Of a stretch of 64,000 nt of DNA, positions 44,867 through 56,863 are shown piece by piece. Within the stretch, counting starts at the first letter, position 1; every line of letters begins with the position of its first letter. Source of the stretch: Oxytricha trifallax (lineage: Eukaryota; Ciliophora; Spirotrichea; Sporadotrichida; Oxytrichidae). The DNA is taken from the NCBI GenBank assembly GCA_000711775.1, contig ARYC01002600.1:1-64000 (forward strand), written 5' to 3'. The notes below the pieces were generated by a model. It ran no database searches. It saw only the letters and a program-made list of their open reading frames with translations, and was not told where the DNA came from. The position numbers and the translations under genes were made by a program.

Positions 44867-45713
44867 TAATTAATTTAATTAAAATTTAATTCAAAAATAA
44901 ATAAAACTTTTTAATATCTGATTGCTTATATTTTAATTATTATTTTAAAGCATTTTTTCATAGAAAATATAGATAAAAACAGATTAATTTAACTATATTT
45001 TGATTAAAGTAAACTAAATTTCTTTTAAATTTCTTAATTTTTTGAGCTTGTAATTTATTTATATTAGTTAATAACTCCCTAAAAATTATTGCCTATCATA
45101 AATAAACTTGTTTATTACTTCTAGAGAAAATTAAACAGATCTTTTTATATGTGCTTTCATCATTCTGTAATCAATACTGAAAATAAATTTTCAAATTTGA
45201 TATATTTTTAAAATCATAGAGTTTCTTAATTTTATTTTACTATTAATATTGATATCAAGATAACATTGCATCCTTTTTTTAGCAGAAAATCTTCAAAGAA
45301 TTTATAGATTCAAATAGTTTTACACTTACTTCAATCTGATTTTTAAATATAAATTATGAGAGAAAATAATTGCTAATTCATTAGTTTCATATTGACCCAT
45401 TTTTGTATCATTCCATGGAATACAAAATTACACTCAGCCTATGTATATAAAGATACAAATTACATTTATTGTTTTATTATAGAATAATTTTAAAATATAA
45501 GCCTTCATTTTAACTAAATATAAATTTTAATTATAAGAATAGCTGTAAAAATATATTTTTATTTGATTTGAATGATAAAGCATTAGAAAAATCTAACAAA
45601 ACATAATCAAAAATATTGCTTAAAATTATTTAGAATAAAATATTTTATATTAATTGTATTCATGTAACTTATAAGGATTTGTTGTTTTTTGTGATTATTA
45701 AAATCAAATTATA
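44867..45713. other. Convergent spacer
   Basis: Third copy of the A2-A3 spacer position, shorter (847 bases). 45385-45450 is GC-richer (GACCCATTTTTGTATCATTC). No gene. Confidence 0.4.
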
Positions 45714-46375
45714 TCACTCATTTTATAGATCTTTTACGTTAAAAGGTTAAATCTCTTCAAGCTTTTTTAGTTTCAAATTTTTCTGATCTATCATGAGTTT
45801 CGATATTTGCTTGTTATAAAATTCAATAGCATCATCTGGAGAAATTAATTTACTAGCTATATGTTCCTTATTTGTTTCCAAGTATGAATCCTTCAATTAA
45901 TTGAGTTTATCTTTCTTATTATTGACCACATAAATATTTTGTTTTAAATTCAACCTTAGGCTTTATTATATTTACATGAACATATCATTAATAAAAGAAA
46001 TCGGATTATTAAAGTTCTAAATAAAGGAAATTTTAAGTTCTATTTCAAATTTTGTGAAACTTTCCTTAAAAATCTATGAAGTTTCATTAAAGTATTTGTT
46101 AAAGTCACTATTAAAGATATCTTAACTTTTGATTTTTTTACATTCCTTTTTACCTTGTTAATAGATTCTAAATCCTATATATCTAATTAGGCAATTTAAT
46201 TATTATAGCATCCTGGGCATAAAAATTAGAATTTTTAATTAAAGTTTTTCTAATTGTCTTAAAAATAAAGTTTATTTAAAGTTTTAAAACTATCACAGCA
46301 TATTTCAATAGGATTATAAACTCAAAGTTTCTGGAACTTGAATTTGCAACTCGAGCATTCATATTTGGTAATCAT
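45714..46375 (-). pseudogene. Subgroup A3 zinc-domain gene with one in-frame TGA and one frameshift
   Basis: MITKYECSSCKFKFQKL is followed by TGA where homologs have Arg or Thr, then VYNPIEICCDSFKTL and FLCPGCYNNQI. A frame change near residue 85 leads into DIFNSDFNKYFNETSQIFKE, NPISFINDMFMQIQQSL, KLNQLKDSYLETNKEHIASK and FYNKQISKLMIDQKN, ending VKDLQNE. The C-terminal half remains close to the 28188 and 36053 genes. The DPQTE tail has become DLQNE. A dead copy, or one TGA recoded; the frameshift favours dead. Confidence 0.7.
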
Positions 46376-47274
46376 TTTAGGTATATATATATATAAATAA
46401 ATAATATAAATAATTATTATATATTAAATTCGAATAATTTTTGAAATAATTAAATATAATTCTAAAAATTCAAAGTAGTGACTAAATAAAAATAAACTAT
46501 AAGTGATTGAAAAAATAGTTTAGAAATGAAATAGTTATTTAAATATTCTTTCTATTATAAAATTTAGTTAACAATAAATTATATAAATTATAAATTTGAT
46601 AATTTTGACAAAATAATTGTTAATTATTTTGAAATTGCCGATATTAATTTACTGTTTACTTATTTAAATGAATTTTCAATAAATTATATTTTTAATTAAA
46701 AATTTCTGGTTATATTGATTTATAAGTCTAATTGTAATTTAAATTGTATATCGTTTTAAAATTATTATTGTAGTTGAATATCTTTATGAATTATAATAAA
46801 ATATTTATCAATCTAATGAAATGATAAAATAACATTTACTTGAAATTCTTATGTTTAAAGAAGATTAAAGATTAGCAGATATATATTAAACAGTAGAAAA
46901 TAAGAAAAAATTATAAATTAATAGCTAAAATGTAAAAAGTAGCGATTTAAAAATGCATAAATTATCAATATAATTTAATTTGTAAATTTTTCAAAATATT
47001 TGAATATTTATATATATTATATCATCAATTTATATCTTATTTTTTTATAAATTAATTTCTAAACACAAGTCGATGTGGATGAGAAACTTAAATCAAATAA
47101 AATTATCTACTAACAAATAAATTGTCTTGCAAATACCGAAAAATACGAGTTCAAAGTATTGATTCAAATTTTTTTCTTGTAAATTTAAATAAATTATTAA
47201 TTAAAATTGAATACAATAATTTAATCATTAAATGAATAAACTTTTATTTAAATTAATAATTTAATTGAAAGTAA
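46376..47274. other. AT-rich spacer
   Basis: About 900 bases; no gene or repeat of note except a short (TA)n at 46381-46396. Confidence 0.4.
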
Positions 47275-47925
47275 TCATATATTTTTATATTTCAATGAAT
47301 TTAAAATCTGATAGACTTCTTTCTTTTGATCTATATATAAAATTTGAACGCTCTTTTCGAATGCATCATCATGAAATTTTTATTGTAAAATTCCATTTTG
47401 TAATAGCTCTAGACAGCTCAACATAAATAGTTCCTTACCATGCTCGATTTGATTTTGAGACTCAATTGATTATTCAATATTACTCTTCACTTTATCGGAA
47501 AGTCTCTACAAATATTAATTGATGTCTTTCTTGATGTTTGAAAAGAAAATTTTGGAATAATCTTGCTCTATTTGAAATTTTTCCTCAGTTATTTAATTTC
47601 TTAATTAAATAGATTCATTTTTTTATATGACTTTTTGTATTTCTAAAATCTTCTAGTCAAATTGATTGAGTTACTCATAAATTTCAGCAGCTGATAATTT
47701 AATGAATTTGCTTTACTTTTCATATTGCTAATAACCATTATTCATTAAGATATTTCTGAAATCATTGTTCTGAAGTTGTTCTTTTATGAAGCATTCATCA
47801 CAAAATAATTATTTATTTAAATTTGACAAAACTTAATCATTTTCACCATAAACATAGATACCATGCTTTCTAATATATAACCTTAATTTTGGTTTAGTTG
47901 CTTTACAACAATTGCATATAAACAT
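47275..47925 (-). CDS. Zinc-domain coiled-coil protein, subgroup B, 216 aa
   Basis: MFICNCCKATKPKLRLYIRK (Cys4, Cys6, Cys7), then LFCDECFIKEQL. The middle CxxC pair of the 42081 gene is missing, so this zinc site has fewer ligands. The coiled coil has IYEQLNQFDQKILEIQKVIQ, INQYLQRLSDKVKSNIEQS and the B signature CLELLQNGILQQKFHDDAFE with SVQILYIDQKKEVYQIL. It is closest to the 31942 gene (KPKLRL, HGIYVYGEN against HGVYLYAEN). Intact to TGA. Confidence 0.8.
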
Positions 47926-48571
47926 ACTAATTTTTAAGTGTTAAAATAAAATATATATTATAATCATTTATAGTTTTACAAATTAAATTCTTTCTAATCA
48001 TTTATTATTAAAAATAATATGTAAAATATAATTAATTTATGAATTTTAGCATAATTTTTTTCTCAATTAATTTAAGCATTAAAATAAAAAGAAATTTGTT
48101 TATTCATTATAGCTAAATAAATAAAACTTATGTTATTATTAATATTGTTAAAGTTAAATTTTTGCCAAATTATAGAGTGAATAAAAACTATTGTACTAAT
48201 CTATTGCTGTAGAAACTTAAAATTAAAATTGTTTTGAAAGATATAGCTAATTTTGGAAATAAAAATAAAAAATTATATAGTTTAATGATCAATAGTTGCT
48301 TAATAGAAAATAAATAAAAAATTTTGGAATTAATGAAATTAATAAAAAACAACACTTAACTTAAATTCATTAAATTAAATTTTTTTAATAAATCTCTAGA
48401 ACTCCTAATTTATTGAGAAATAATTATATATTACTTTGTTATCCTTAAGGAAATAATTTAAAATTTAGATGTCTAATTTTAAATAGCTTACATATAATAG
48501 TGAATTATTATAACAATATGAAAAAGAATAAATTTATATTATTTATATCCTAAATTTAATTAAATCAAAAT
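47926..48571. other. AT-rich spacer
   Basis: No feature seen. Confidence 0.4.
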
Positions 48572-49219
48572 TCAATTCTAAATTATAAACTATTATAATG
48601 TTTCTAATAAATCTCGCTTCGCTCCAATTTACAACTCAGATATGTTCCTATCAAACGCTTAATCATGAATTTACTAATTTAAAATTCCATTTTGAACAAG
48701 CTCCAAACAATTTACAATAAATTTAGACTAAGCAATCTCAATTTTCTTTTCATCTTCAATTGATTATTTTATATCTTCTTAAATAATATCACTCAATTTG
48801 AAAATATATTAATTAATATCTTCCTTCATATTATTAATTGCTAACTTCAAATAATTGTCTTATAATTTGAAATTTTATTTCAAAAGTTTTTCTTTGAGAG
48901 ACTCAATTTTAGAATTGTTGATAAGATTGTTAATTTGTGAAATTTTTGAGTCTAGATCAACTAATATATTAGTAAATTCTAATTGCTTGTAATTAAACAC
49001 ATTACTAATGTAAAATTAACCATTATTTTACATCAAGATTGCATGAAAAATATCTCTATTCTGTTTTTTATTATTAAAACATAAATCGCATAAATTTTAG
49101 AACTCGAGAGAGGAGCAACATTCAAACATTTTTTGTTAAAAATCTCTTTATTTGCCGTGATCCTTGAAAAATAGCTTAAGTTATGGTTATTCAGACTAGC
49201 ATGAACCACATCTCACCAT
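48572..49219 (-). CDS. Zinc-domain coiled-coil protein, subgroup B, 215 aa
   Basis: MVRCGSCQSEQPQLKLFFKD gives CxxC at 4-7. FECCSSLEFQNLCDLCFNNK provides the middle Cys pair and second CxxCF. A conserved segment DIFHAILMQNNG follows (IFHAILMQND in the 49546 gene). The coiled coil includes SKIESLKEKLLKQNFK, INQYIFKLSDIIQEDIKQS and FIVNCLELVQNGILNQQIHD, then ISELQIGAKRDLLETL. The local HDHGK motif (FFKDHGK) recurs in all B members and may contribute a zinc-binding His. Intact. Confidence 0.8.
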
Positions 49220-49545
49220 AAATCACAAGTTAAATTTTTTAAAATAATTATAATTTATAATGATTCAACAACTTATAAATAGTTTAAAATAAATAAAAAA
49301 TATAATTAAACAATTTTTAATAAAATTGACACTAAAACTAATTTGAAAAATTAGATTATTTACTAATTAATCATTTATTTGCTCTCCAATATATTTCTAA
49401 ATTACATTTTTATATAAAATTTTATTCTGAAAAATTTGAAGTTAATAATTAATTAACTTTTATATTTTTGATCATATATATATATTATTAAACTATTATA
49501 AATAAAAATAAATCTTCATTTTCTATTTAACAAATTTATTTAAAA

Positions 49546-50211
49546 TCAAATTTAAATTTAAAGTTTAAGATCTCTCATTTACTTTAAGAATTCCCGCTTT
49601 GCCTCAATCTACAATTGTGAAATATTCTAATCAAAGGCCTGATTATGAATTAACAAATTTATGACTCCATTTTGAACTAAATCTTAACAAGTCTCAATAC
49701 ATTTTGCTTATGCAATTTAAATTTTCTTTTCATTTTCGATTGATAAGTCTATATCTTCCTGCACAATATTAATCAATTTAAATATATATCAATTGACATC
49801 CTCTTTTATATTATCAGTTGCTTATTTTAAATGATTGCGATGAATTTTTAATGGTTATTTTTATAAATTTTCTCTTAACGGCTCAATTTTAGAACTAATA
49901 ATAAGAATTGATAGTTAAGAAAGCTTTGAATCGATATCAACTAATATTTTAGAGATTTCTTACTATTTCTATTTACAAATTTGAGTTTGGAAATTGTACA
50001 ATTTCTAATCATTTTACATCAAAATTGCATGAAAAATATCCCTGCTTTCTTTTTTATTATTGAAACATAAATCGCATAATTTTAAGTACTCACTTGTCTC
50101 ATGAGGTGTACATCCAAAAATATTCAACTAAAAGTCCTTCGTTTTACCATGATCCTTGAAAAAAAGCTTAAGTTATGGTTTTTCTTACTAGCATTAATCG
50201 CAACTTACCAT
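49546..50211 (-). pseudogene. Subgroup B zinc-domain gene with a single in-frame TGA
   Basis: MVSCDQCQQEKPQLKLFFKD, IFGCTPHETSEYLKLCDLCF and DIFHAILMQNDQKL show an intact Cys domain. In the coiled coil IKEDVN is followed by TGA (codon at 49791-49789), where the 48572 gene has Gln in INQY. The frame then continues with YIFKLINIVQEDIDLSIENE, CQDLVQNGVINLLIHNQAFD and REFLKQMRDLKLQ. TAA or TAG to TGA is a one-base change, so this is probably a fresh nonsense mutation that shortens the product to about 140 residues. A TGA read-through cannot be ruled out from sequence. Confidence 0.7.
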
Positions 50212-51074
50212 TTATAACAAATTAATTTAATAAAATAATTATAATTATAGTCTATCACATTACAAATTATTAGTAAGTAATTTTATTAAAAAGAAATAAA
50301 CAAATTTCATTTTTAATTTATAAATATTACACGACTTGATCAAAAAAATGAGAAAAGAATTAATTTTATATTTTAAATTTTTCTAATTTTTTATTACTTT
50401 ACTTTGAAACAATTTTGGTTGTGGATTTAATATAAATTATAACTTAAAATGGATAATATTTATTAAATTTTATAAAAAGCTATTTTTCTTAATTTATTAT
50501 GAATTACTAAATTTTGTCAAAATAATTTAGAAGTTGATCACTCAATGTTTATAGATTTTTAGATAAATCAGAAAGAATATCATAATTTTTTTTTTAATTT
50601 GGTTTAATCCTTAATTTATAAATCGGGATAAAATTAATTGCAACTTAAAATTTGTAAGATTTTTTTAATTTTTATAGCTTTTGTACATACAGAATAGAGA
50701 TTTTTTAAAATAGAGTGGTTGTTGTTGCAACGTAAAATCCTAATGTTTATGAATCTATTAATTAAAATAAAATGCTTGCTGATGATTATAAATCAAAGTA
50801 ATAAAGTTAGAGGACCTAAAATATTTTTTAAATATACTAATGATTATAAATTTGAACTCAAAGACAATATATTATATATTTGAATAAATAAAAATTGATA
50901 GATAGATTTTTCTTATAAATCTTAATTTCTTTTCAATAGTGATTTCTTCATTCATTAAACTGTTTAATTTGAATATTTATACATCAATTTTCTATAAATT
51001 TGAAATATTTAAATAAATTCTTACATTTATATCAGACCATATAATTTAAAAGATCATACTTTTAATTTAATAAA
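50212..51074. other. Divergent spacer
   Basis: No gene. 50715-50745 carries GTGGTTGTTGTTGCAACG, a small GC-richer patch of unknown meaning. Confidence 0.4.
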
Positions 51075-51758
51075 ATGCTTGTATGTGAAAAATGCTTTAT
51101 AGTGTGCAACTAATTAAGACTTTTAATTAAGCATAATGGTTGCTAATTAAAAATTTTCAATTCAAAGGATTTCATATAGAAAAACATAGGAAAAATATAA
51201 GATGAGTCGAGACTAGTATGTGAGAATTGTTTTATTTAGTTTCAAATTTTAAAATGCAAGGAATTATAAAATGAGATTAGTGGGTCAAATTATCCAAGTT
51301 TATTACTTCAATAAATTATATCTTTGAACTAACATGAGATCAATGACTTTGACAGAAAAATCTTGTTAATTTAATAAGAAATAAATTAAATTTAAGATCA
51401 AGATTTAGCGAAATGACTAGAGAATATGGATTTCAAATTAAATCCCTATGCGAAAATTGAAATTTAAAGAGCAATTCAAGAACATTTAAACTCGATAATT
51501 TTAGAGAGTATCATTAACCTAAATGATAAAATTCTTTCTAATCAAAGGCAATTAAAAGAAATCGAAGAAGCTAAAACTAATTTCACAAAACAATATGAGA
51601 AGTTGATATCAAGTGGAACATTGAAATAAGAGTTCTTTGTGGAAGCATTTGATAAAAATATTGGTGCCTATGATTCCACTAAAATCTAAGAGATCATTTC
51701 AAAATTAGAGCAATTACTTTATAAATTTGAGGATCCCCAGAATTAAAGAGGAAGATGA
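51075..51758 (+). pseudogene. Zinc-domain coiled-coil gene with a single in-frame TGA
   Basis: MLVCEKCFIVCNQLRLLIKH gives CxxC at 4-7, and RLVCENCFIQF gives the second pair near 48-51. The frame runs to residue about 113 (IQDQDLAK), meets TGA, and goes on in the same frame with LENMDFKLNPYAKIEIQRAI, LNDKILSNQRQLKEIEEAKT, KLISSGTLKQEFFVEAFDKN and IISKLEQLLYKFEDPQNQ. The second half resembles the 54409 gene (LIKSGKIDKNIFEKAFDKNM). With the TGA read as sense it would be 227 residues. One nonsense mutation is the simplest reading. Confidence 0.65.
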
Positions 51759-51992
51759 TTGCAAATTAAAGTATAATATTTAATTAAATGTCTATGAATT
51801 GACTTTAAATCAATTAATTTAAACTTTATAACATTAATATTAATAATAAATGTAATAATGAGTAATATAAGGAATTAAGAAAATAATTACGTTTATATTT
51901 TAATTTTAATTAGATTTTTAAAATTAATTATCTAAACGTTAAATGCTAAATACAAATGCTATTTTAATAAACAATTCAGAAAACAAGCAAAA

Positions 51993-52550
51993 TCATTGTA
52001 AATTCAAATTCTAAAATATATCAATTATTTTATCAATTCCTTTATTCTATTCTATTTATTAAGATTAATCTTATTGAGTATCATTTTTACTCTCTTCTTT
52101 CATATTTATATTTTTAAAACTTAAATTTTGTTCTTAATAATTTTAAACTTTCTATTCCAATTCAATACTTTCCTCTGAACTTGAATTATATCTTTATTTT
52201 CTTTAATACTTTTTATTTCCACCAAAATCAGAATTATATCTCTATCTAGAAGATTTGCTAAAAAACTCAGTATTATAAACCTTCTTTTTATAATATTTTT
52301 ACTTTTACTTTTATTTAAATTGTTTTTTATTATTTTTATTCTTGCTTGGCATTTGAGATTCTTAAGCCAGGCAAGAATTACAAATTAATTTGAAATTTTA
52401 AGAAAATTTAAACTTTTTAATTGATTTAGTAAATTAGAGAAGATTGTAATCTTTATCATCGTTGTATCTAAATGATTTACGATGTAAATCATTTAAATCT
52501 GATTAATTGAATTTCAATTTGCAAAAAGAGCATTTTTATAATTAATCCAT
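51993..52550 (-). CDS. Zinc-domain protein with basic, Ser/Arg-rich tail, 185 aa
   Basis: The Cys domain is typical: MDQLQKCSFCKLKFNQSDLN (CxxC at 7-10) and FKLICNSCLAQES (second CxxC near 57-60). The coiled coil is replaced by a lysine-rich stretch KNKNNKKQFKQKQKQKYYKK, a stretch with repeated RYNS (RQRYNSDFGG, KQRYNSSSEES), and an acidic Gln-rich end. The tail suggests RNA or nucleic-acid binding (inference), unlike its neighbours. It ends IIDIFQNLNLQ before TGA. It is divergently arranged with the 52918 gene, whose ATG lies 368 bases away. A domain swap within the family seems likely. Intact. Confidence 0.75.
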
Positions 52551-52917
52551 GCTCTAATAATTTAAAATATTAATTATAAAATTAAAATTTAGGTTCCTTT
52601 ATATATTAAAAATAATAAGGAATTTTAATTTAAAAATTGTATTTATAAAAAATAAATATACATTAAAAACTTGGATTATTAAATTCAATTATTTTTTTAA
52701 GACTTTTGATTGGAGTAATAATTTTTTTATTGTTTTAATGAAAATAATTATGTATTACAATATACTATAGAATTCATTATTTGTTCCCTAAAGTATTATT
52801 TGTAACTGAAAATTAGTTTTATTCAAATTTTAAATATTCAAATGAATCATAAAAATAATATAATTTATCACAATGAAGATATATTTATTTATAATTTAAA
52901 ATAAAATTATTTATAAA
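52551..52917. promoter_or_regulatory. Divergent intergenic region, 367 bp
   Basis: Short shared upstream region of two divergent genes; must hold both start signals if each is transcribed. No specific motif is recognisable in the A/T background. Confidence 0.3.
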
Positions 52918-53688
52918 ATGTTAACTTGTGAGCTGTGTGGCAACGAATTTGAAAATTTGAGATTCTATCTAGACTACTGCGAAAATTACGTATCATGGCA
53001 AGACCCCTAAAAATTCATAAACGCTTTAAACAGGAGACACCCAGAGGCAATAGATTTCTACCAATGTTTCCTGCACATCTGTGATGATTGTTACGTGGAT
53101 AGAACTTTGAACTTTGACTTTGTGCAGGAATACATTCAAGATCAAATTACATGCTACAAGAAACGACTAATCAACCAGATTTAGATAGAAGACCATATTG
53201 AAGATAAATGGGAAGAGATTTCTAATGTGTATTCGCAAGCTATTTAACACTATTAATTTGACAAAGACTTGATTGATAAATATCTGAGTGATATGTCCTC
53301 GGTCATTAGCAAATTAACTAATTTGAAGCTGCAGTCACTTCAAAAAGATATTATGAATGTTTTAGAGCCATAACTCAAGGAAGCTCAGTTAAAATACGAG
53401 AAACTACAAAAATTACGTAAATAATTCAGACAGGATTATTAGCAACACATTGTAGATGGGACTATGTCATAGAAGATGTTCTAGATTGCTTTTGATAAGA
53501 GCGAAGAGAAGGGAGACTTATTTCATAAGGAAAAGATATATCAACTTGCAGTGGAAGTGTTTAGGAAAATCAATTAAGGATAGGGAGAGGTCAAAGAGAA
53601 TCCCAAGTTGGTATACAGAGTCAAGAATAAAGATAAAGTCAAAGACGATGAGCAAATTGATTCAGAATTTTAATAAATTATTTAGTGA
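52918..53688 (+). CDS. Zinc-domain coiled-coil protein, 256 aa, GC-richer codons
   Basis: MLTCELCGNEFENLRFYLDY (CxxC at 4-7) and FLHICDDCYVDRTLNFDFVQ (CxxCY near 54-58). Between them is a longer loop with WQDPQKFINALNRRHPEAID. The coiled coil includes IDKYLSDMSSVISKLTNLKL, LKEAQLKYEKLQKLRKQF and MSQKMFQIAFDKSEEKGDLF, then a charged end. Codon choice uses more C and G than the other members (AAG, GAG, TAC), so this gene may be expressed more or be older and better conserved. Complete to TGA. A 78-codon frame inside at 53456 is a shadow. Confidence 0.8.
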
Positions 53689-54408
53689 TTAATTTAATAT
53701 ATTAAGATGTTTTAATTATTAAAATTAGTATAGTTTCATTACAATTTGAATAAATTAATTATTTTTATTATAATAATTGTAATGTAAGCCAATCAATTAT
53801 TTATTTTATAAATTTTATTTCTAATGAATGGAGTATGAAGGTTAATATAAAGACTATATTAGTAATCTAATGACATACTGTAAGGAAGTTATTCATTTTT
53901 AATTTTAATACAAAATATATAATTAAAAAATAATTAAATACTTAAAGAATAGTTATTTTAATTCTATATTATTTATCAATTTTGATTAAAAAAGTATTCA
54001 ATTAATCGTATAAATAATTGTTTATGACAAAAGACATTATAGTATAAACTAGAGAAAATTAAATAAATTATGATTTCAATGATATTATACAATTAAAACA
54101 TGATGTATTTAAATCAAATTTAATCATTTCCAGAAGTATGGTCTTGTGTGAATATATTAATGATTTATTATCTAATAAAAATACAGCATTCTTACTTAAA
54201 ATAAAAACATTACTATAAGATATTTTAATTTACTTTCTTATATTGAAACTTACTAAAGAAAAACAAATATGATGGCAGATTTGAAAATTAAAAATTTAAG
54301 AAAAACTAAATTATTTTATCCAAAGAATTGAATGTTTAACATTTAAATAAATAATATCAAATAAATCTTATTTATAATATATAATTTAAAAATAAACATA
54401 GAATTCTT
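53689..54408. other. AT-rich spacer
   Basis: No gene; 53770-54250 contains only short open stretches. Confidence 0.4.
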
Positions 54409-55098
54409 ATGGATAATTGTGACATTTGCGGAAGAAAAGTAAATGACTTGAGATTTTTCAGTGATAGTTTTGGTAAAAAATTGTCAGCTAGGCCAAAAAA
54501 TTACAATCCCTTGAAATAACAAAAGACCTCAGTTAATTATTACATGATCTGTACTTTTTGCCTACTTGACTAATTAAAATTGATTTAAGAATCCTTTGAC
54601 GCTAATTGTAAATTTTGTTTAGACATAAATTTACAAAAAGATATAATACAGAAGGAGAATTATATAAAAAGTTTATCTCTTTAGATCGAAAATTGTTCTC
54701 TAAAAGCGAAGTTTATAAATTTCAAAGGATTTGAGGATTCTTTCAAGTAAAAAATAGAAGCATATATGAAAAATTCCATTAATCAAAAGATTGATAAATT
54801 GATTTAGGCACTTGATCAGACAGTTAAAGAGATGCAGAGTACAAAGAGTGATTTAGAAAAAGCTAAACACTAGTTCTTACAAATGCAAGAATCTTTGATT
54901 AAAAGTGGAAAAATTGACAAGAACATATTTGAAAAAGCATTCGACAAAAACATGAGCAAAGTATAGACATAAAACAACTATATATTTTACAATCATAAGA
55001 CATTGAAAGAAAGTTTAGAAAAGCTTAAATTTGCAAGGATTAATTTTATCAATGAACAGCCATAATCATAAAGATAAAATACATTTCTTGTTAAATGA
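54409..55098 (+). CDS. Zinc-domain coiled-coil protein, 229 aa, extra CxxC
   Basis: MDNCDICGRKVNDLRFFSD (CxxC at 4-7), YYMICTFCLLDQ (C48, C51) and a third pair NCKFCLDIN (C67, C70). The third pair would allow a second zinc site. Coiled coil: IEAYMKNSINQKIDKLIQAL, TVKEMQSTKSDLEKAKHQFL, ESLIKSGKIDKNIFEKAFDK and TLKESLEKLKF. The segment LIKSG(K/T) followed by (F/I)FEKAFDKN is shared with 51075 and, in part, with the decayed copy at 2975, defining a further subgroup. Complete; function unknown. Confidence 0.8.
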
Positions 55099-55442
55099 AT
55101 ATCGTAAACTTGAATATAATTTCTCTTAACAATTTTATATTAATTATATCATTTAATTCTTATTAAATAAATTCTATAAGCATCCAATAAAATTTAATAC
55201 ATTTTAAAAAATATGTTTATTTGGATTTTTTAAAGTTGTTTTATTTAATATAAATTCAATTCAATAGTTATTTAAATAAAGTAAACAATAATATAATAAA
55301 TAAATAAAAATTAATTAAATTTTTTTTAATAGAATAAACTAGCTAATATTCAAAAGATATTTAAATATTCAAATTTTTTCTAAATAACTATAAAATTATA
55401 AAGATTTATTATATTTATAATAATAAATTAGGTAACAATAAA
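55099..55442. other. AT-rich spacer
   Basis: Nothing seen in 344 bases. Confidence 0.4.
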
Positions 55443-56156
55443 ATGAAATTCACTTGTGGAAACTGCGATGCAAAATACTCATCTCTCAGACTATTCATAG
55501 ATAGTGAAGACCTCCTATTCACATGTAGTGACTTCAAGGGTTTCAAGGAGTAGCTAACAAAGCAGAAATTGCATGAATCACTTTTGAATGAAAAGTTTAA
55601 GTTTTACTGCAAGAAATGCTACTAAGTCAAGATATTATAGCTTGAGCTTATAGATGAACACATCCAAAATTAAAAGGCAAAGTATAAGAAGAAAAGTGTA
55701 ACCAAGTGTATACCTGTTTAGAAATAAATAGAAGAGAGATGCTCAAAAGTATTCCAAATTCATGATAAGTTGAAATCCTTCTACGAGGTTGACAAATTAC
55801 ATATATTGAATAAGTCCATCACAGATACACAAGCTAAGATTGAAAGTCTTATTCAAGAATTCACCTACTAGTTTGAAAACGAAAGCTTAACGTTACTAGT
55901 AAACGATATCAATTCTTGCAAGGACAAATACAAGAAGATTCAGAAATTGTAGAGCAACATCTTGCAACAATATGAATCATTTGGATTAGAGGGTTGTTAG
56001 GCTGAGATTACAGAATTTCAGAAATTATTTGAGAAGCAATTGGGGAGGATTAAGTATGATGATAAGATCAACTTGCTGAGTGAGTTGCGGTAGATTAATG
56101 AGACAGTTGACATTCATACAATCATGGATTGGGAGGATATTGCTAAATTAAAGTGA
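55443..56156 (+). CDS. Zinc-domain coiled-coil protein, 237 aa, GC-richer codons
   Basis: MKFTCGNCDAKYSSLRLFID (CxxC at 5-8), LFTCSDFKGFKEQL (Cys-Ser-Asp in the usual CD position) and FKFYCKKCYQVKILQ (CxxCY). A basic linker KAKYKKKSVTKCIPVQKQIE precedes a coiled coil with LHILNKSITDTQAKIESLIQ and CKDKYKKIQKLQSNILQQYE. The end DIHTIMDWEDIAKLK is unlike the DPQ tail of the array. Like 52918 it uses AAG/GAG/TTG often. These two and 54409 form a better-preserved trio on one strand. Complete. Confidence 0.8.
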
Positions 56157-56863
56157 GCTAGTATAATGGTAATTAAATTTTTAAAAGAGTTTAAGAAAAA
56201 TCTCAATTTTATTATTTTAAAAATATTAAATATATCTGAAATAAATCTAAACCATAAATTAAATACTATAAATAAATTAAATATACAAATTTTAGCAAAT
56301 TTTTTTCCTATAAATAATAAAATAAAGAAGTAAAAAAATGTTGTTTTCTATGAGTAAAACAATAAATTTCTATTTATTATAATTATAAAACTATCATATT
56401 TTATTATAAAAAAATCTCAAATAAATTAATATAAGATAAAAAATATCAAATCTTTTGAGAATAAAGTAAACTATAATTTATTCATATAGCTTGGCTTTGA
56501 AATCGTTTTTTATCAATTGTATTGAATATTTTAATTTTGTTAAAATGGATAACAAAAGTTAAGCTAAATAAATTTAGAAATATTTTGAAATGGATATTAC
56601 TATAATCTCTTTTCGATAAATTACAATTAATAAAATAAAACAAAAATATTTTTAAACAGCATTGAAATCACATAAACATACTATATTACTATATTATTCA
56701 ATTAATCTAATAAATTAAGTTCATTATAATTTATATTTTTAAAAACAAAAATGGTATGTTTAGAGTATGCAAAATTTTTTAATATTTTAAATATTCAATT
56801 TGTTAGTACTTATTCTTATATAAATTAGAATTATCAATCATAAACTAATTATTATTATTTTAA
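56157..56863. other. AT-rich spacer
   Basis: No gene or repeat identified. Confidence 0.4.
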
